A stretch of 64,000 nt of DNA, taken from positions 1 to 64,000 of the forward strand of contig JAKSMQ010000002.1 in assembly GCA_024400565.1 (NCBI GenBank), given 5' to 3'. Every line of letters starts with the position of its first letter. Position 1 is the stretch's first letter. The translations under genes were made by a program, and so were the position numbers. The notes below the pieces were generated by a model that was not told where the DNA came from, searched no databases, and worked only from the letters and a program-made list of their open reading frames with translations. Shown here piece after piece: positions 18,252 through 28,135 of this stretch. Source of the DNA: Bacteroidales bacterium (GTDB lineage: Bacteria; Bacteroidota; Bacteroidia; Bacteroidales; P3).

Positions 18252-19322
18252 ATGAACCCTAATAATTTCTGCATCATAATGGCAGGTGGCACAGGAAGCC
18301 GGTTCTGGCCCATGAGCCGTCCCAACCATCCCAAGCAGTTTATCGATATCTTCGGTCAAGGGAAGACGATGTTGCAAAGCACCTTCGAACGCTATTCGAA
18401 GCTCTGCCCGCGAGAGAACATCATCATCGTAACCTCCGAAGCATTCGAAGACAAGGTCCGCATGCAGATTCCCTCTCTGCTCGACCACCAGGTGCTCTGC
18501 GAGCCTACACGACGCAATACGGCTCCCTGCGTGGCTTATGCTGCAGCAATTATCAACGAGATCAACCCCAATGCCAACATAATAGTCAGTCCTTCCGACC
18601 ACGCTATCTTCGGCGACAGCCAGTTCGAGCACGACCTCGGGGAGGCCATCTCCGTTACCGACAAGCACGACTGGATTGTTACCCTCGGAGCCACTCCCAG
18701 CAATCCCAATACCAAATACGGATACATCCAGTTTGCCGAAGACCCGTCGCTGAGCGAAGACTGCAATCTGCACAAGGTGGTAACCTTTACTGAGAAGCCT
18801 CCTCTCGAGATGGCCATGCAGTTTATCCAGTCGGGAGAATTTCTCTGGAATGCGGGTATCTTTGTGTGGCGACTTCCCGTTCTGATGGAAGCCTACCGCA
18901 AGTTCCTGCCCAACGTGGCCGACAATTTCTTCTCCCTGGGAATTGCTTCACCCAAGGAAGACATAGAGCGTGCCTACACGGCTGTAGAGAAGATATCGGT
19001 AGACTTCGGCATTATCGAGAAAGCCGAGAATGTTCACGTAATGAAGTCGACCTTCGGATGGAGCGACGTAGAGACGTGGGATTCGCTCTATCAGACCTGC
19101 AACAAGGACGACTACGGCAACGCAATAGCAGCCGGCGAAGTGATGCTGTACGACTGCAACGACTGCATGATTCATGTTGCTGACGGACGCACCCTTATTG
19201 TAAAAGACCTGGATGACTATATTGTCAACGTTACCGAAAAGAAGGTACTCATCTGCCCCCGCAATCAGGAACAGATGATTGCCAAATTCGCCTCCGACTT
19301 CTACCTGAAGAACGAGAAATAA
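18252..19322 (+). CDS. manC: Mannose-1-phosphate guanylyltransferase
   Basis: The enzyme makes GDP-mannose from mannose 1-phosphate and GTP, a donor for surface glycans and the precursor of GDP-fucose. The 356-residue product is the short single-domain form, without the phosphomannose isomerase domain of long ManC proteins. Visible motifs are the nucleotidyltransferase loop GGTGSRFWPMSRPNHPKQF at the N-terminus, the FTEKP motif, and LWNAGIFVW. Near the end a left-handed beta-helix-like segment (DDYIVNVTEKKVLIC) is present. It lies 79 bp after thyA and 39 bp before asnS. Confidence 0.92.
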   Translation: MNPNNFCIIMAGGTGSRFWPMSRPNHPKQFIDIFGQGKTMLQSTFERYSKLCPRENIIIVTSEAFEDKVRMQIPSLLDHQVLCEPTRRNTAPCVAYAAAIINEINPNANIIVSPSDHAIFGDSQFEHDLGEAISVTDKHDWIVTLGATPSNPNTKYGYIQFAEDPSLSEDCNLHKVVTFTEKPPLEMAMQFIQSGEFLWNAGIFVWRLPVLMEAYRKFLPNVADNFFSLGIASPKEDIERAYTAVEKISVDFGIIEKAENVHVMKSTFGWSDVETWDSLYQTCNKDDYGNAIAAGEVMLYDCNDCMIHVADGRTLIVKDLDDYIVNVTEKKVLICPRNQEQMIAKFASDFYLKNEK

Positions 19323-19361
19323 TCAAAAACCGAAACGAAACAAAAAAAATCTCAATATACA

Positions 19362-20771
19362 ATGACCAAAAGAACACCTATCGTAGAACTCTTTAAGAGT
19401 GAATCGGAAGTACTTATCGACACCACCGTCAACGTTAAAGGCTGGGTACGTACCAAGCGTGGCAACAAGAACGTAGCCTTTATCGCCCTCAACGACGGAT
19501 CGACCATCAACAACATACAGGTTGTAGTAGACCTCGCCAACTTCGACGAGGATCTGCTCAAACGCATCACTACCGGCGCATGCCTCTCTGTTGACGGCAA
19601 GCTGGTAAAATCCATGGGCGCCGGACAGAGCGTAGAGGTTCAGGCCAGCGACATCGTCCTCTATGGCGAGGCAGACCCCGACAGCTATCCTCTCCAGAAG
19701 AAGGGCCACAGCATGGAGTTCCTGCGCGACATCGCCCATCTGCGTATGCGTACCAACACCTTTGGTGCCGTAAACCGCATCCGCCACAATATGGCCTTTG
19801 CCATCCACACCTTCTTCCACAACAAGGGATTTTTCTATTTCAATGCTCCTCTCATTACCGCCAGCGACTGCGAAGGAGCCGGCGAAATGTTCCAGGTGAC
19901 CACTCTCGACCTCAACAACCTGCCCAAGAAAGAAGACGGCAGCATCGACTACGACCAAGACTTCTTCGGCAAACCCTCCAACCTGACCGTATCCGGACAG
20001 CTTGAGGGAGAACTTGCCGCTACCGCCCTGGGTGCCATCTACACCTTTGGCCCCACCTTCCGTGCCGAAAACAGCAACACTCCCCGCCACCTTGCCGAAT
20101 TCTGGATGGTAGAACCCGAGATGGCTTTCTACGACATCGACGACCTTACCGCCCTGGAGGAAGAATTCATCAAATTCTGCGTAAAATGGGCTCTTGACAA
20201 CTGCATGGACGACCTCCAGTTCCTCAACAAGATGATCGACAACAGCCTTATCGAACGTCTCCAGGGAGTCATCAATACCGACTTTGTACGTCTGCCCTAT
20301 ACCGAGGGTGTACGCATTCTGGAAGAAGCTGTTAAGAATGGCCACAAGTTCGAGTTCCCCGTATTCTGGGGCGCAGACCTTGCCAGCGAGCATGAGCGCT
20401 ACCTGGTTGAACAGCATTTCAAGAAACCCGTCATCATGATTGACTATCCTAAGGAAATCAAGGCTTTCTACATGAAGCAGAACGAGGACGGCAAGACTGT
20501 TCAGGGTACCGACGTACTCTTCCCCCAGATTGGCGAAATCATCGGCGGTTCTGTCCGCGAGGAGAGCTACGAGAAGCTTACCAACCGCATGAACGAGCTG
20601 GGTCTTGAGGAGAAGGACTACGGATGGTATCTCGACACCCGCCGCTTCGGAACCTGCCCCCATGCCGGTTTTGGCTTAGGTTTTGAACGTCTGCTCCTCT
20701 TCGTAACCGGTATGCAGAACATCCGCGACGTCATCCCCTTCCCCCGTACTCCCAAGAACGCTGAATTCTAA
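19362..20771 (+). CDS. asnS: Asparaginyl-tRNA synthetase
   Basis: This class II synthetase charges tRNA-Asn with asparagine in the cytoplasm. The 469-residue product is close to the usual 466. Residues about 15-100 form the OB-fold anticodon-binding domain ([20 protein letters not shown]). Class II motif 2 is [25 protein letters not shown] around residue 235, and motif 3 is [10 protein letters not shown] near the end. The presence of AsnS suggests direct charging of tRNA-Asn. The ATG start matches family alignments. It sits between manC and ribD with short spacers on the same strand. Confidence 0.97.
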   Translation: MTKRTPIVELFKSESEVLIDTTVNVKGWVRTKRGNKNVAFIALNDGSTINNIQVVVDLANFDEDLLKRITTGACLSVDGKLVKSMGAGQSVEVQASDIVLYGEADPDSYPLQKKGHSMEFLRDIAHLRMRTNTFGAVNRIRHNMAFAIHTFFHNKGFFYFNAPLITASDCEGAGEMFQVTTLDLNNLPKKEDGSIDYDQDFFGKPSNLTVSGQLEGELAATALGAIYTFGPTFRAENSNTPRHLAEFWMVEPEMAFYDIDDLTALEEEFIKFCVKWALDNCMDDLQFLNKMIDNSLIERLQGVINTDFVRLPYTEGVRILEEAVKNGHKFEFPVFWGADLASEHERYLVEQHFKKPVIMIDYPKEIKAFYMKQNEDGKTVQGTDVLFPQIGEIIGGSVREESYEKLTNRMNELGLEEKDYGWYLDTRRFGTCPHAGFGLGFERLLLFVTGMQNIRDVIPFPRTPKNAEF

Positions 20772-20796
20772 TCTCACTCTCCGGTTCAATTATCCA

Positions 20797-21744
20797 ATGA
20801 CGGACGAACAATATATACGACGTTGTCTTGAACTCGCTTCCCACGGGTTAGGCCGCACCCGGCCTAACCCTATGGTGGGATGCGTCATCGTGAAGGATGG
20901 CGAGGTCATCTCTGAAGGCTATCATCAGATGCTTGGCCAATACCATGCCGAGCGCAACGCCATACTCAACTGCAAATACCCCGAGAAACTGGAGGGGAGC
21001 ACACTCTACTGCAACCTGGAACCTTGCAGCCATTTCGGGCTTACGCCCCCTTGTGCGACTCTCATCGTCGAGCATAAGATCGGCAAGGTAGTATGCTGCA
21101 ACGATGACCCCAACCCCAAGGTAAATGGCCGAGGGTTTGAGATTCTGCAGGCGGCAGGCATAGAGGTCGTGCGCCACGTGCTGGAGGAAGAGGGCCGATG
21201 GCTCAACCGCCGGTTCTTTACCTTCCAGGAGAAACATCGTCCCTATGTCATCCTGAAATGGGCCCAGTCTGCCGATGGTATCATGGACCCTGAAACGCGT
21301 CCTTATTGGATTACCAACGCTTTCCTCAAACAACTCAGCCACAGATGGCGTAGCGAGGAAGCAGCCATACTAATCGGGTCTAACACCTGTCAGAACGACC
21401 ATCCTCAGCTGAATGCACGTCTGTGGGCAGGCGACAATCCCCAGCCTGTAGTTCTTGATCGCAGTCATAGACTGAATGATATTCCAGAGCATTGGTTACT
21501 CCTTGACTGCAAGACAATAGACGAGGTTCTCAACGTCCTCTACGAGCAAAAGATTCAATCTGTAATAGTGGAAGGCGGGCGCAAGGTTCTGGATGCATTC
21601 CTGGAGAGTGGCCTTTACGACGAAGTACGCATTCTCGAGGCACCCGTCAATCTGGAGCATGGAATCAAAGCCCCCGAATACAAGAACTCCTGCCATCACA
21701 AGGAAACCTACGGAGACAATACTGTGAGCTACTACTATGTTTGA
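20797..21744 (+). CDS. ribD: Bifunctional riboflavin deaminase/reductase RibD
   Basis: RibD carries out the second and third steps of riboflavin synthesis: deamination, then side-chain reduction of the pyrimidine intermediate. The N-terminal deaminase (residues 1 to about 145) has the zinc site HAERNAI and PCSHFGLTPPC and the GRTRPNPMVGCVIV start. The C-terminal reductase (about 146-315) has KWAQSADGIM, IGSNTCQNDHPQLNAR and VEGGRKVLDAFL. At 315 residues it is somewhat shorter than the E. coli protein (367). Its end overlaps the yigZ start by 8 bp. The ribH gene lies 6 kb downstream on the same strand, so the pathway genes are scattered. Confidence 0.94.
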   Translation: MTDEQYIRRCLELASHGLGRTRPNPMVGCVIVKDGEVISEGYHQMLGQYHAERNAILNCKYPEKLEGSTLYCNLEPCSHFGLTPPCATLIVEHKIGKVVCCNDDPNPKVNGRGFEILQAAGIEVVRHVLEEEGRWLNRRFFTFQEKHRPYVILKWAQSADGIMDPETRPYWITNAFLKQLSHRWRSEEAAILIGSNTCQNDHPQLNARLWAGDNPQPVVLDRSHRLNDIPEHWLLLDCKTIDEVLNVLYEQKIQSVIVEGGRKVLDAFLESGLYDEVRILEAPVNLEHGIKAPEYKNSCHHKETYGDNTVSYYYV

Positions 21745-22339
21745 CGACACCTATTTGACCATAACGGCGCCCAGCGAGGGTCTTTACAAGGAAAAGGGAA
21801 GCAAGTTTCTTGCCTTTGCCTATCCCGTAAGGACCGAAACTGAGGTTAAAGAGCACCTAGAGCGCATCAAGAAAGAGTATTTTGATGCCCGCCATCATTG
21901 TTACGCCTATATTCTCGGACCACACAAGGATGCTTTTCGCATAAATGATGACGGCGAACCTTCAGGAACAGCCGGGAAGCCTATACACGGACAGTTGCTT
22001 TCGACCAACCTGACTGATGTCTGTGTGATAGTAGTACGCTATTTTGGTGGAATCAAACTGGGCGTTTCAGGCCTCATTAATGCCTATAAGACTGCCGCCC
22101 GAGATGCTCTCGACAATGCAACTATAGTAGAAAAGACTATCGACATAGGATACCACCTCCATTTTGAATACCCTCTGATGAATGATGTGATGCGGATATT
22201 GAAAGATTATGACATTCCTCCACGCAATCCCAAATACGAACTCGACTGCGAACTGGATTTCTTCATACGCCAAAGCCTAAGCGTCCAGGTGTACGATGCC
22301 ATTGCTAAACTGAGAGGCGTAACCATCACATCCCTGTAA
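21737..22339 (+). CDS. yigZ: YigZ / IMPACT-family protein
   Basis: The 200-residue product is a member of the UPF0029/IMPACT family, which is conserved in bacteria and thought to act in translation-related regulation; the biochemical function is not settled. The N-terminal domain has the family blocks KEKGSKFLAFAYPV, ARHHCYAYILG, DDGEPSGTAGKPI and VVRYFGGIKLGVSGLI. A smaller C-terminal ferredoxin-like domain follows from about residue 135. The start ATG lies inside the last codons of ribD, implying translational coupling. Confidence 0.9.
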   Translation: MFDDTYLTITAPSEGLYKEKGSKFLAFAYPVRTETEVKEHLERIKKEYFDARHHCYAYILGPHKDAFRINDDGEPSGTAGKPIHGQLLSTNLTDVCVIVVRYFGGIKLGVSGLINAYKTAARDALDNATIVEKTIDIGYHLHFEYPLMNDVMRILKDYDIPPRNPKYELDCELDFFIRQSLSVQVYDAIAKLRGVTITSL

Positions 22340-22378
22340 CAAGAAACTGAACATCAAAATACATATTACCTTACATCT

Positions 22379-24757
22379 GTGTCTAGCATATTATCCCAAC
22401 TAAACGAAGCCCAACGCGAAGCAGCAGCCTGTACCGAAGGACCTGTAATGATTATAGCAGGAGCCGGTTCAGGCAAAACCCGAACCCTAACTTACCGTAT
22501 CGCCCATCTGATAGAGAAAGGTGTAGACCCCTTCAACATCCTGGCTCTTACCTTTACAAACAAGGCTGCAGCCGAGATGAAGGAACGTATCATAAAGTTG
22601 GTAGGGGCAGATGCTCGCAACATCTGGATGGGAACATTCCACTCTGTATTTGCCCGCATTCTTCGTGCTGAAGCCACCAAGATTGGTTTCAACCAGTCGT
22701 TTACCATTTGGGATACTGACGACCAGAAATCGGCCATCAAACAGATTCTGAAGAATCTCAATCTTGACCCCAAGACCTATAATCCCAGCTATGTGCTGAG
22801 CCGTATCTCGATGGCCAAGAGTAATCTGATTTCCGAGGTTGAATATGCTCAAAACAATACTATCCGGCAAGAGGATATTGCAGCCAAGAAACCTTTGATA
22901 GCCCAGATATACACAGCCTATAACACCCGACTGAGGAACTCCATGTCGATGGATTTTGACGACCTGCTGTTCCACACCAACGTATTATTAAGAGACTTCC
23001 CCGAAGTACTGTTGAAATATCAGAACCGATTCCGTTACATACACGTAGACGAGTATCAGGACACCAACTATGCCCAGTATCTCATCGTAAAGAAGTTATC
23101 TGCAAGACTACAGAACCTTTGTGTTGTAGGAGACGACGCTCAGAGTATCTATGCCTTTCGAGGAGCCAACATTCAGAATATCCTCAACTTCAAGCGCGAC
23201 TATCCCAATGTCAACCTATTCAAACTAGAACAGAACTACCGTAGCACCCAGAATATCGTAAAAGCAGCCAACTCCATTATTGCCAACAATACCGAGCAGA
23301 TTAAGAAGGAAATCTGGACAGACAATGGAGAAGGCAACCGCATTCGACTGCTAAGAGCAGGTGACGAAAGAGAAGAAGGCTCGCAGATAGCCCACCTTAT
23401 CCAGCAGACACACCTATCGGAGAATGTTGACTACAACGGATTTGCCATTCTCTACAGAACTAATATCCAAAGCCGAGCTCTTGAAGAAGCCTTGCGAAAG
23501 ATGTCAATTCCCTACCGCATCTATGCAGGCATCTCTTTCTATGGAAGAAAGGAAATAAAGGATGTGCTATCTTATCTTCGACTCGTTATCAACAATCATG
23601 ATGACGAGGCCATGATACGATGTATCAATTACCCAGCCCGAGGAATCGGCCCAAATACCATGGACAAGATACGACTGGCAGCCAACGATAACGGCGTCAG
23701 CATCTGTACCGTGATGGAGAATCTGCAACATTTCTCGCTTGGCCTCAACTCAGGAATAATACAACGCATAGACGAATTCCTAACCAAGATCAAGATGTTC
23801 TCGTCTATGGTCTATACTACAGACGCATTCACCCTCTCAAAGAAGATTTTAGCCAGTTCAGGCATACTGAATCATCTCCGCTCAGACGAAGATCCTGACA
23901 ACGCCAACCGCATAGAGAATATAGAAGAGTTGCTGAATGGTATTCAGGAATTCTGCGAGAAAGAAGACCTGATAACTCCTGAGCAGGAGGGTGATACAGT
24001 TGTAGGGAAAGAAGGTTTTGACATCGACTCACTCTTTGAATCTCCCAGCGAGGAGCCTAAAATCAAGACCCTCGACCTCTTCCTGCAACAGGTTTTGCTC
24101 CTCACTAGCGAAGACAAGGAAAAAGAAGACCCCAACAAGGTATCACTTATGACTATCCATGCGGCTAAGGGACTGGAATTTCCTTATGTTTTTGTAGCTG
24201 GTATGGAGGAAAATATATTCCCATCTTTCCTCAGCATCAGCAGCCGTCCCGACCTCGAAGAGGAACGGCGCCTGTTCTATGTAGCAGTCACCCGAGCCGA
24301 GAAAGAACTTACCCTATCCTATGCTCAAACGCGCTATCAATATGGTAGTTCCTCTTGCCAGGAGATTTCACGTTTTGTTGACGAGATTGATCCCGCATTC
24401 ATCGAGCGGCCCAGGTCTCAAAGGTCATTTGCCGAACCAGGTCAGATACCTCAGCCCTCATTCCGTTCCCACACGTCCAGCACCTCTCCTCATTTCAGAA
24501 AGAAGCAAGAAGAAATAAAGAAGAATTTTAAGAAGAAAGAAGAGCTTCTTGGACCCGGAGGACCTTCCATTGCTAATTCTCCAGCAGAAATCAATGCTAT
24601 CCAGGTAGGAATGAGAGTGTTGCATTCTAAGTTCGGTCAAGGAAAAGTGTTACAGATTATCGGGGAAGCCGATAGCCGCAAAGCCACAGTATTCTTTGAT
24701 GGAGTTGGAAGCAAGGACCTGCTGCTCAAATTTGCCAAACTAACAATTATCGAATAG
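22379..24757 (+). CDS. UvrD/PcrA-family superfamily 1 DNA helicase
   Basis: This 792-residue ATP-dependent 3'-5' helicase is of the PcrA/UvrD/Rep type, acting in excision repair, removal of protein roadblocks and plasmid or phage replication. The start is GTG at 22379; no ATG lies close to the conserved LNEAQREAA beginning. Motif I is GAGSGKT at 28-34, motif II is VDEYQDTN, and QGDDAQSIYAFRGA-like, LEQNYRST and VTRAEKEL motifs follow. The C-terminal tail (about 725-792) has a lysine-rich linker and a Tudor-like HSKFGQGKVLQI segment as in PcrA. The stop is followed after 2 bases by dtd. PcrA is the closest description; Rep or UvrD cannot be separated from it by eye. Confidence 0.93.
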   Translation: MSSILSQLNEAQREAAACTEGPVMIIAGAGSGKTRTLTYRIAHLIEKGVDPFNILALTFTNKAAAEMKERIIKLVGADARNIWMGTFHSVFARILRAEATKIGFNQSFTIWDTDDQKSAIKQILKNLNLDPKTYNPSYVLSRISMAKSNLISEVEYAQNNTIRQEDIAAKKPLIAQIYTAYNTRLRNSMSMDFDDLLFHTNVLLRDFPEVLLKYQNRFRYIHVDEYQDTNYAQYLIVKKLSARLQNLCVVGDDAQSIYAFRGANIQNILNFKRDYPNVNLFKLEQNYRSTQNIVKAANSIIANNTEQIKKEIWTDNGEGNRIRLLRAGDEREEGSQIAHLIQQTHLSENVDYNGFAILYRTNIQSRALEEALRKMSIPYRIYAGISFYGRKEIKDVLSYLRLVINNHDDEAMIRCINYPARGIGPNTMDKIRLAANDNGVSICTVMENLQHFSLGLNSGIIQRIDEFLTKIKMFSSMVYTTDAFTLSKKILASSGILNHLRSDEDPDNANRIENIEELLNGIQEFCEKEDLITPEQEGDTVVGKEGFDIDSLFESPSEEPKIKTLDLFLQQVLLLTSEDKEKEDPNKVSLMTIHAAKGLEFPYVFVAGMEENIFPSFLSISSRPDLEEERRLFYVAVTRAEKELTLSYAQTRYQYGSSSCQEISRFVDEIDPAFIERPRSQRSFAEPGQIPQPSFRSHTSSTSPHFRKKQEEIKKNFKKKEELLGPGGPSIANSPAEINAIQVGMRVLHSKFGQGKVLQIIGEADSRKATVFFDGVGSKDLLLKFAKLTIIE

Positions 24758-24759
24758 CT

Positions 24760-25215
24760 ATGAGACTTGTCATACAACGCGTGCGTTCTGCGTCGATAGA
24801 GATTGAAGGAGCTATTGTTGGATCAATCAAACAAGGCCTCCTCGTGCTTGTGGGTATAGAAGACAACGACAGCATAGAGGACATAGATTGGCTATGTGGA
24901 AAGTTGACCCGTCTTCGAATCTTCGACGACGAACAGGGTATAATGAACCTGCCTATCACGGGGGTTCCGGGAGCAGATATTCTTGTCGTAAGCCAGTTTA
25001 CTCTAATGGCCTCTACCAAAAAGGGCAACCGACCTAGTTATATTCGTGCCTCGAAACCCGAAATCGCCATTCCTCTATACAACCAGTTTGTTGATGCCGT
25101 GAGTCTTGCAATGGGTCATCGTGTTCCCACAGGCCAGTTTGGAGCAGACATGCAGGTATCATTGGTCAACGACGGCCCGGTAACCATTATTATCGATTCT
25201 CACCTTAAAGAATAA
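24760..25215 (+). CDS. dtd: D-aminoacyl-tRNA deacylase
   Basis: Dtd hydrolyses D-amino acids, and mischarged glycine, from tRNA, protecting translation. The 151-residue product is the typical length. The start MRLVIQRVRSASIEIEG and the two active-site motifs SQFTLMA and NDGPVTI are conserved. The gene begins two bases after the helicase stop and ends 6 bp before the rpoN start, so it is embedded in the same transcript. Confidence 0.96.
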   Translation: MRLVIQRVRSASIEIEGAIVGSIKQGLLVLVGIEDNDSIEDIDWLCGKLTRLRIFDDEQGIMNLPITGVPGADILVVSQFTLMASTKKGNRPSYIRASKPEIAIPLYNQFVDAVSLAMGHRVPTGQFGADMQVSLVNDGPVTIIIDSHLKE

Positions 25216-25221
25216 CAAAGC

Positions 25222-26649
25222 GTGGCAAATGATTCTATGAAACTCAACCAGAAGCTTAACCAGAAGCTTACACCTCAACAGCTACAACTGATGAAGCTGT
25301 TGCAGATTCCGGTGAGTATGCTTGACCAGACCATCAAAGAGGAGATTGAAAAGAACCCCCTACTTGAAGAGGCTCCTCAAGAGGAGTCCGTCAACAGCAA
25401 TATCGTTGATATGGAAACAAGCCAAGCCGAACCAGACTCTGACAGATATCAGGATGAGAATACCTTAGACAATTATTCAAGCCATAAGGGTTATACCCTC
25501 TTTTCAACAGCACAAATCTCTTTTAGCGACTTCCTTTTAGAGCAGTTTATGCTGCGTCCGCTTTCCGACAGAGAGATTATTATTGGTCAGGAGATTATCG
25601 GAAGTCTTGACGAAGCAGGCTACTTGGGTAGGGACATAAACCTCATCACCAACGACCTTGCCTTCAAACAGAATCTTGAAACAACCCCTGACGAAGTACT
25701 CAAGGTGCTGGACATCATACAGAGTCTCGACCCTGCCGGAGTAGGAGCACGCGACTTGAAGGAATGCCTTATACTGCAAATACGGAGGAACGAAGCAGAG
25801 GGAGACAAATACACTCTGGCAATAGAGTTATTGAATCACCATTTTGAACTCTTCGTCCGCCATAACTACGATGAGATAGAAAAACTGATGGGAATCTCTT
25901 CCGAACAGATGAAGGAGATTACCTCCATGATAAGAGCCCTAAACCCAAAACCTGGATCCTCGTTATCGAACAACGAAATTGACGAGGGCCAGTCCATTAT
26001 TCCTGATTTCATCATCTCAAACAACGAAGGTGAGACCATCACATTTGAACTCAACGAGGGAGATATCCCCCGTCCACGTATGAACACATACTATTTCAAT
26101 ATGATGAAGCAGCTCTCACAGAAAGAGCATACCAGTACTCAAGAACAGACCACACTAAAATTCCTCAAGGAAAAAGCACAGAACGCACAGGATTTCATTG
26201 AGCTATTCGACCAGAGACAGACCACACTTCAACAAATAATGTCAGCCATCATCAACTACCAGAGACGCTATTTCTCTACCGGACTTACTGTCGACCTGCG
26301 GCCTATGAAATTACAGGATATTGCCACCATTACCAATTACGACATCTCAACCATATCACGTGTCATAAACAAAAAATATATAGCCACTCCTTTTGGAACC
26401 TTCCTTTTGAAAGAACTATTTACCAATGGATTCCAATCTTCCGACGGAGAGATTGTATCTACCGATATCATAAAGGAAACCCTCCAAGAATTGGTTCGTC
26501 AAGAAGACCGAATGAACCCTCTTACCGACCAAGAACTCTGCCTTGCATTAAGAGAAAAAGGATATCCCGTAGCCCGACGTACAGTTGCCAAATATCGTGA
26601 GATGCTTCATATTGCTACAGCAAAAGAGAGGAAAGGAGGCATCCAATGA
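25222..26649 (+). CDS. rpoN: RNA polymerase sigma-54 factor RpoN
   Basis: Sigma-54 directs RNA polymerase to -24/-12 promoters that need an enhancer-binding ATPase. The 475-residue product shows region I (LNQKLTPQQLQLMKLLQIP, glutamine and leucine rich), an acidic region II, a core-binding domain, a helix-turn-helix, and the RpoN box ARRTVAKYRE near the C-terminus. The start is taken as GTG at 25222; an ATG five codons later is an alternative that leaves region I intact. The stop overlaps the next gene by 4 bp (ATGA). No enhancer-binding regulator lies in the window. Confidence 0.95.
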   Translation: MANDSMKLNQKLNQKLTPQQLQLMKLLQIPVSMLDQTIKEEIEKNPLLEEAPQEESVNSNIVDMETSQAEPDSDRYQDENTLDNYSSHKGYTLFSTAQISFSDFLLEQFMLRPLSDREIIIGQEIIGSLDEAGYLGRDINLITNDLAFKQNLETTPDEVLKVLDIIQSLDPAGVGARDLKECLILQIRRNEAEGDKYTLAIELLNHHFELFVRHNYDEIEKLMGISSEQMKEITSMIRALNPKPGSSLSNNEIDEGQSIIPDFIISNNEGETITFELNEGDIPRPRMNTYYFNMMKQLSQKEHTSTQEQTTLKFLKEKAQNAQDFIELFDQRQTTLQQIMSAIINYQRRYFSTGLTVDLRPMKLQDIATITNYDISTISRVINKKYIATPFGTFLLKELFTNGFQSSDGEIVSTDIIKETLQELVRQEDRMNPLTDQELCLALREKGYPVARRTVAKYREMLHIATAKERKGGIQ

Positions 26650-27605
26650 GAAAGTTTCTCCTTCTCTGCATCTGTTTTTCTGTCGTCTTTGTCTGCAACG
26701 CCCAGGCTCCTAAGAAAAAGAAGAAAAAGGCAAAGCCAGAAGCAGCTACAGAAGCACCCGTACGCCAGACAAAAGCCCAAAAGGACATGGCCGAATACAA
26801 GGCTCGCTATTATGATGCCGAACGGGTCATTAGCGGGTCGCCATGGTATGGAAATCACTTCTCACCATGGACTGTTAAGGAAAGGTATCTCCCTCTTGAC
26901 TCAATCCCCGACGAGATACACATCCGATTGGTCAATAATGATAACGAATTCTGTTTTCCAGTCAAAAACAAGAACTATCGTACGTCGCCCTACGGATGGC
27001 GATGGAATAGGCCTCATCGTGGAGTAGACATAGGTCTATATATGGGTGAACCTGTTCATACCGTTTTTCCTGGCGTTGTGAGAGTGGCAACCCAGATGGG
27101 AGGCTATGGCAATGTAATTGTTGTACGCCACTACAATGGACTTGAATCTGTCTATGGACATCTTTCAAAGATCAAGGTTAAACCCAGACAGGTAGTTGGT
27201 CCTGGAGAAGTTATAGGTCTTGGCGGCAGCACAGGCCATTCTACAGGTCCTCATCTCCATTTTGAGATTCGATTCATGTACGAAGCCTTCGACCCTGAGT
27301 GGATATTGGATTTCTCTACCTACTCGCTACGCACACGACGATTGTATCTCGACAAGACCTATTTCGGAATCTTTGCTCCTTCACGCCAGAATCCTCAGGA
27401 CTACAAGGCAGATAAGAGTTATATCGAAGAGAAGAAGGTACGTGCCTTGGGAGAACCTCAGGAACGCTCTGTAGTAGTGCAGTACGGCGACACATATGAG
27501 GCCATAGCTCAACGTAACAGGACTACTGTCCAAGCCATCTTTGACCTCAATCCTGGCATACCTAAGAAACGACCCAAAGAGGGAACCTCCCTCCGAGTTA
27601 AATAA
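26646..27605 (+). CDS. Secreted M23 metallopeptidase with C-terminal LysM
   Basis: The 319-residue product is exported (signal peptide residues 1 to about 20, ending CNAQA) and then has a lysine-rich linker. The M23/LytM zinc peptidase domain at about 115-215 has the ligand motifs HRGVDIG and GHSTGPHLHFEI, so it looks catalytically competent against peptidoglycan cross-bridges. A LysM glycan-binding module with VQYGDTYEAIAQRNRTT lies at about 275-319. Its ATG overlaps the rpoN stop. Likely roles are cell-wall remodelling during growth or division in the periplasm; relatives that only activate amidases usually lack zinc ligands, which are present here. Confidence 0.92.
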   Translation: MRKFLLLCICFSVVFVCNAQAPKKKKKKAKPEAATEAPVRQTKAQKDMAEYKARYYDAERVISGSPWYGNHFSPWTVKERYLPLDSIPDEIHIRLVNNDNEFCFPVKNKNYRTSPYGWRWNRPHRGVDIGLYMGEPVHTVFPGVVRVATQMGGYGNVIVVRHYNGLESVYGHLSKIKVKPRQVVGPGEVIGLGGSTGHSTGPHLHFEIRFMYEAFDPEWILDFSTYSLRTRRLYLDKTYFGIFAPSRQNPQDYKADKSYIEEKKVRALGEPQERSVVVQYGDTYEAIAQRNRTTVQAIFDLNPGIPKKRPKEGTSLRVK

Positions 27606-27624
27606 TACATTAATAATATATACA

Positions 27625-28122
27625 ATGGAAAAGAAAGTAAACCTCTCAGACCACGATCCTAATACTATACCCAATGGTGCTGATTTCAAAATCGGTATCG
27701 TTACCGCCGAGTGGAATCCCCAAATTACCGACGCCATGGCACAAGGCGCTCTCGACACCCTTCTTCACTATGGTGTCAAAGAGGAGAACATCCCCGTGAT
27801 GCATGTTCCAGGCAGTTTTGAACTCACCCACGGTGCCCAGCTACTCCTTCAGACCACCCATTGTGACGCAGTAATCTGTATCGGGTGTGTAATCCAAGGC
27901 GAGACCCGTCACTTTGACTTCATCTGCGAGGCCGTTGCCAATGGTATTACCAACCTCTCCCTTCAGGAGAAATGCCCCGTAATCTTCAGCGTTCTTACTA
28001 CCAACGATATGCAGCAGGCTCTCGACCGCGCTGGTGGTAAACACGGCAATAAAGGCATAGAAGGAGCAATTACAGCACTCAAGATGTGTGGTCTCCACAA
28101 ACAGTTCAGATCAAACAAATAA
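27625..28122 (+). CDS. ribH: 6,7-dimethyl-8-ribityllumazine synthase
   Basis: RibH condenses the pyrimidine intermediate with dihydroxybutanone phosphate in the penultimate step of riboflavin synthesis. The 165-residue product begins at the ATG at 27625; a longer frame upstream has no family similarity. Conserved blocks are IGIVTAEWNPQIT, VPGSFELTHGAQ, the catalytic-site GETRHFDFIC with its histidine, and GNKGIEGAITAL. It lies 19 bp after the M23 gene and 13 bp before fmt. Confidence 0.96.
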   Translation: MEKKVNLSDHDPNTIPNGADFKIGIVTAEWNPQITDAMAQGALDTLLHYGVKEENIPVMHVPGSFELTHGAQLLLQTTHCDAVICIGCVIQGETRHFDFICEAVANGITNLSLQEKCPVIFSVLTTNDMQQALDRAGGKHGNKGIEGAITALKMCGLHKQFRSNK

Positions 28123-28135
28123 CTCTGCTGAAACT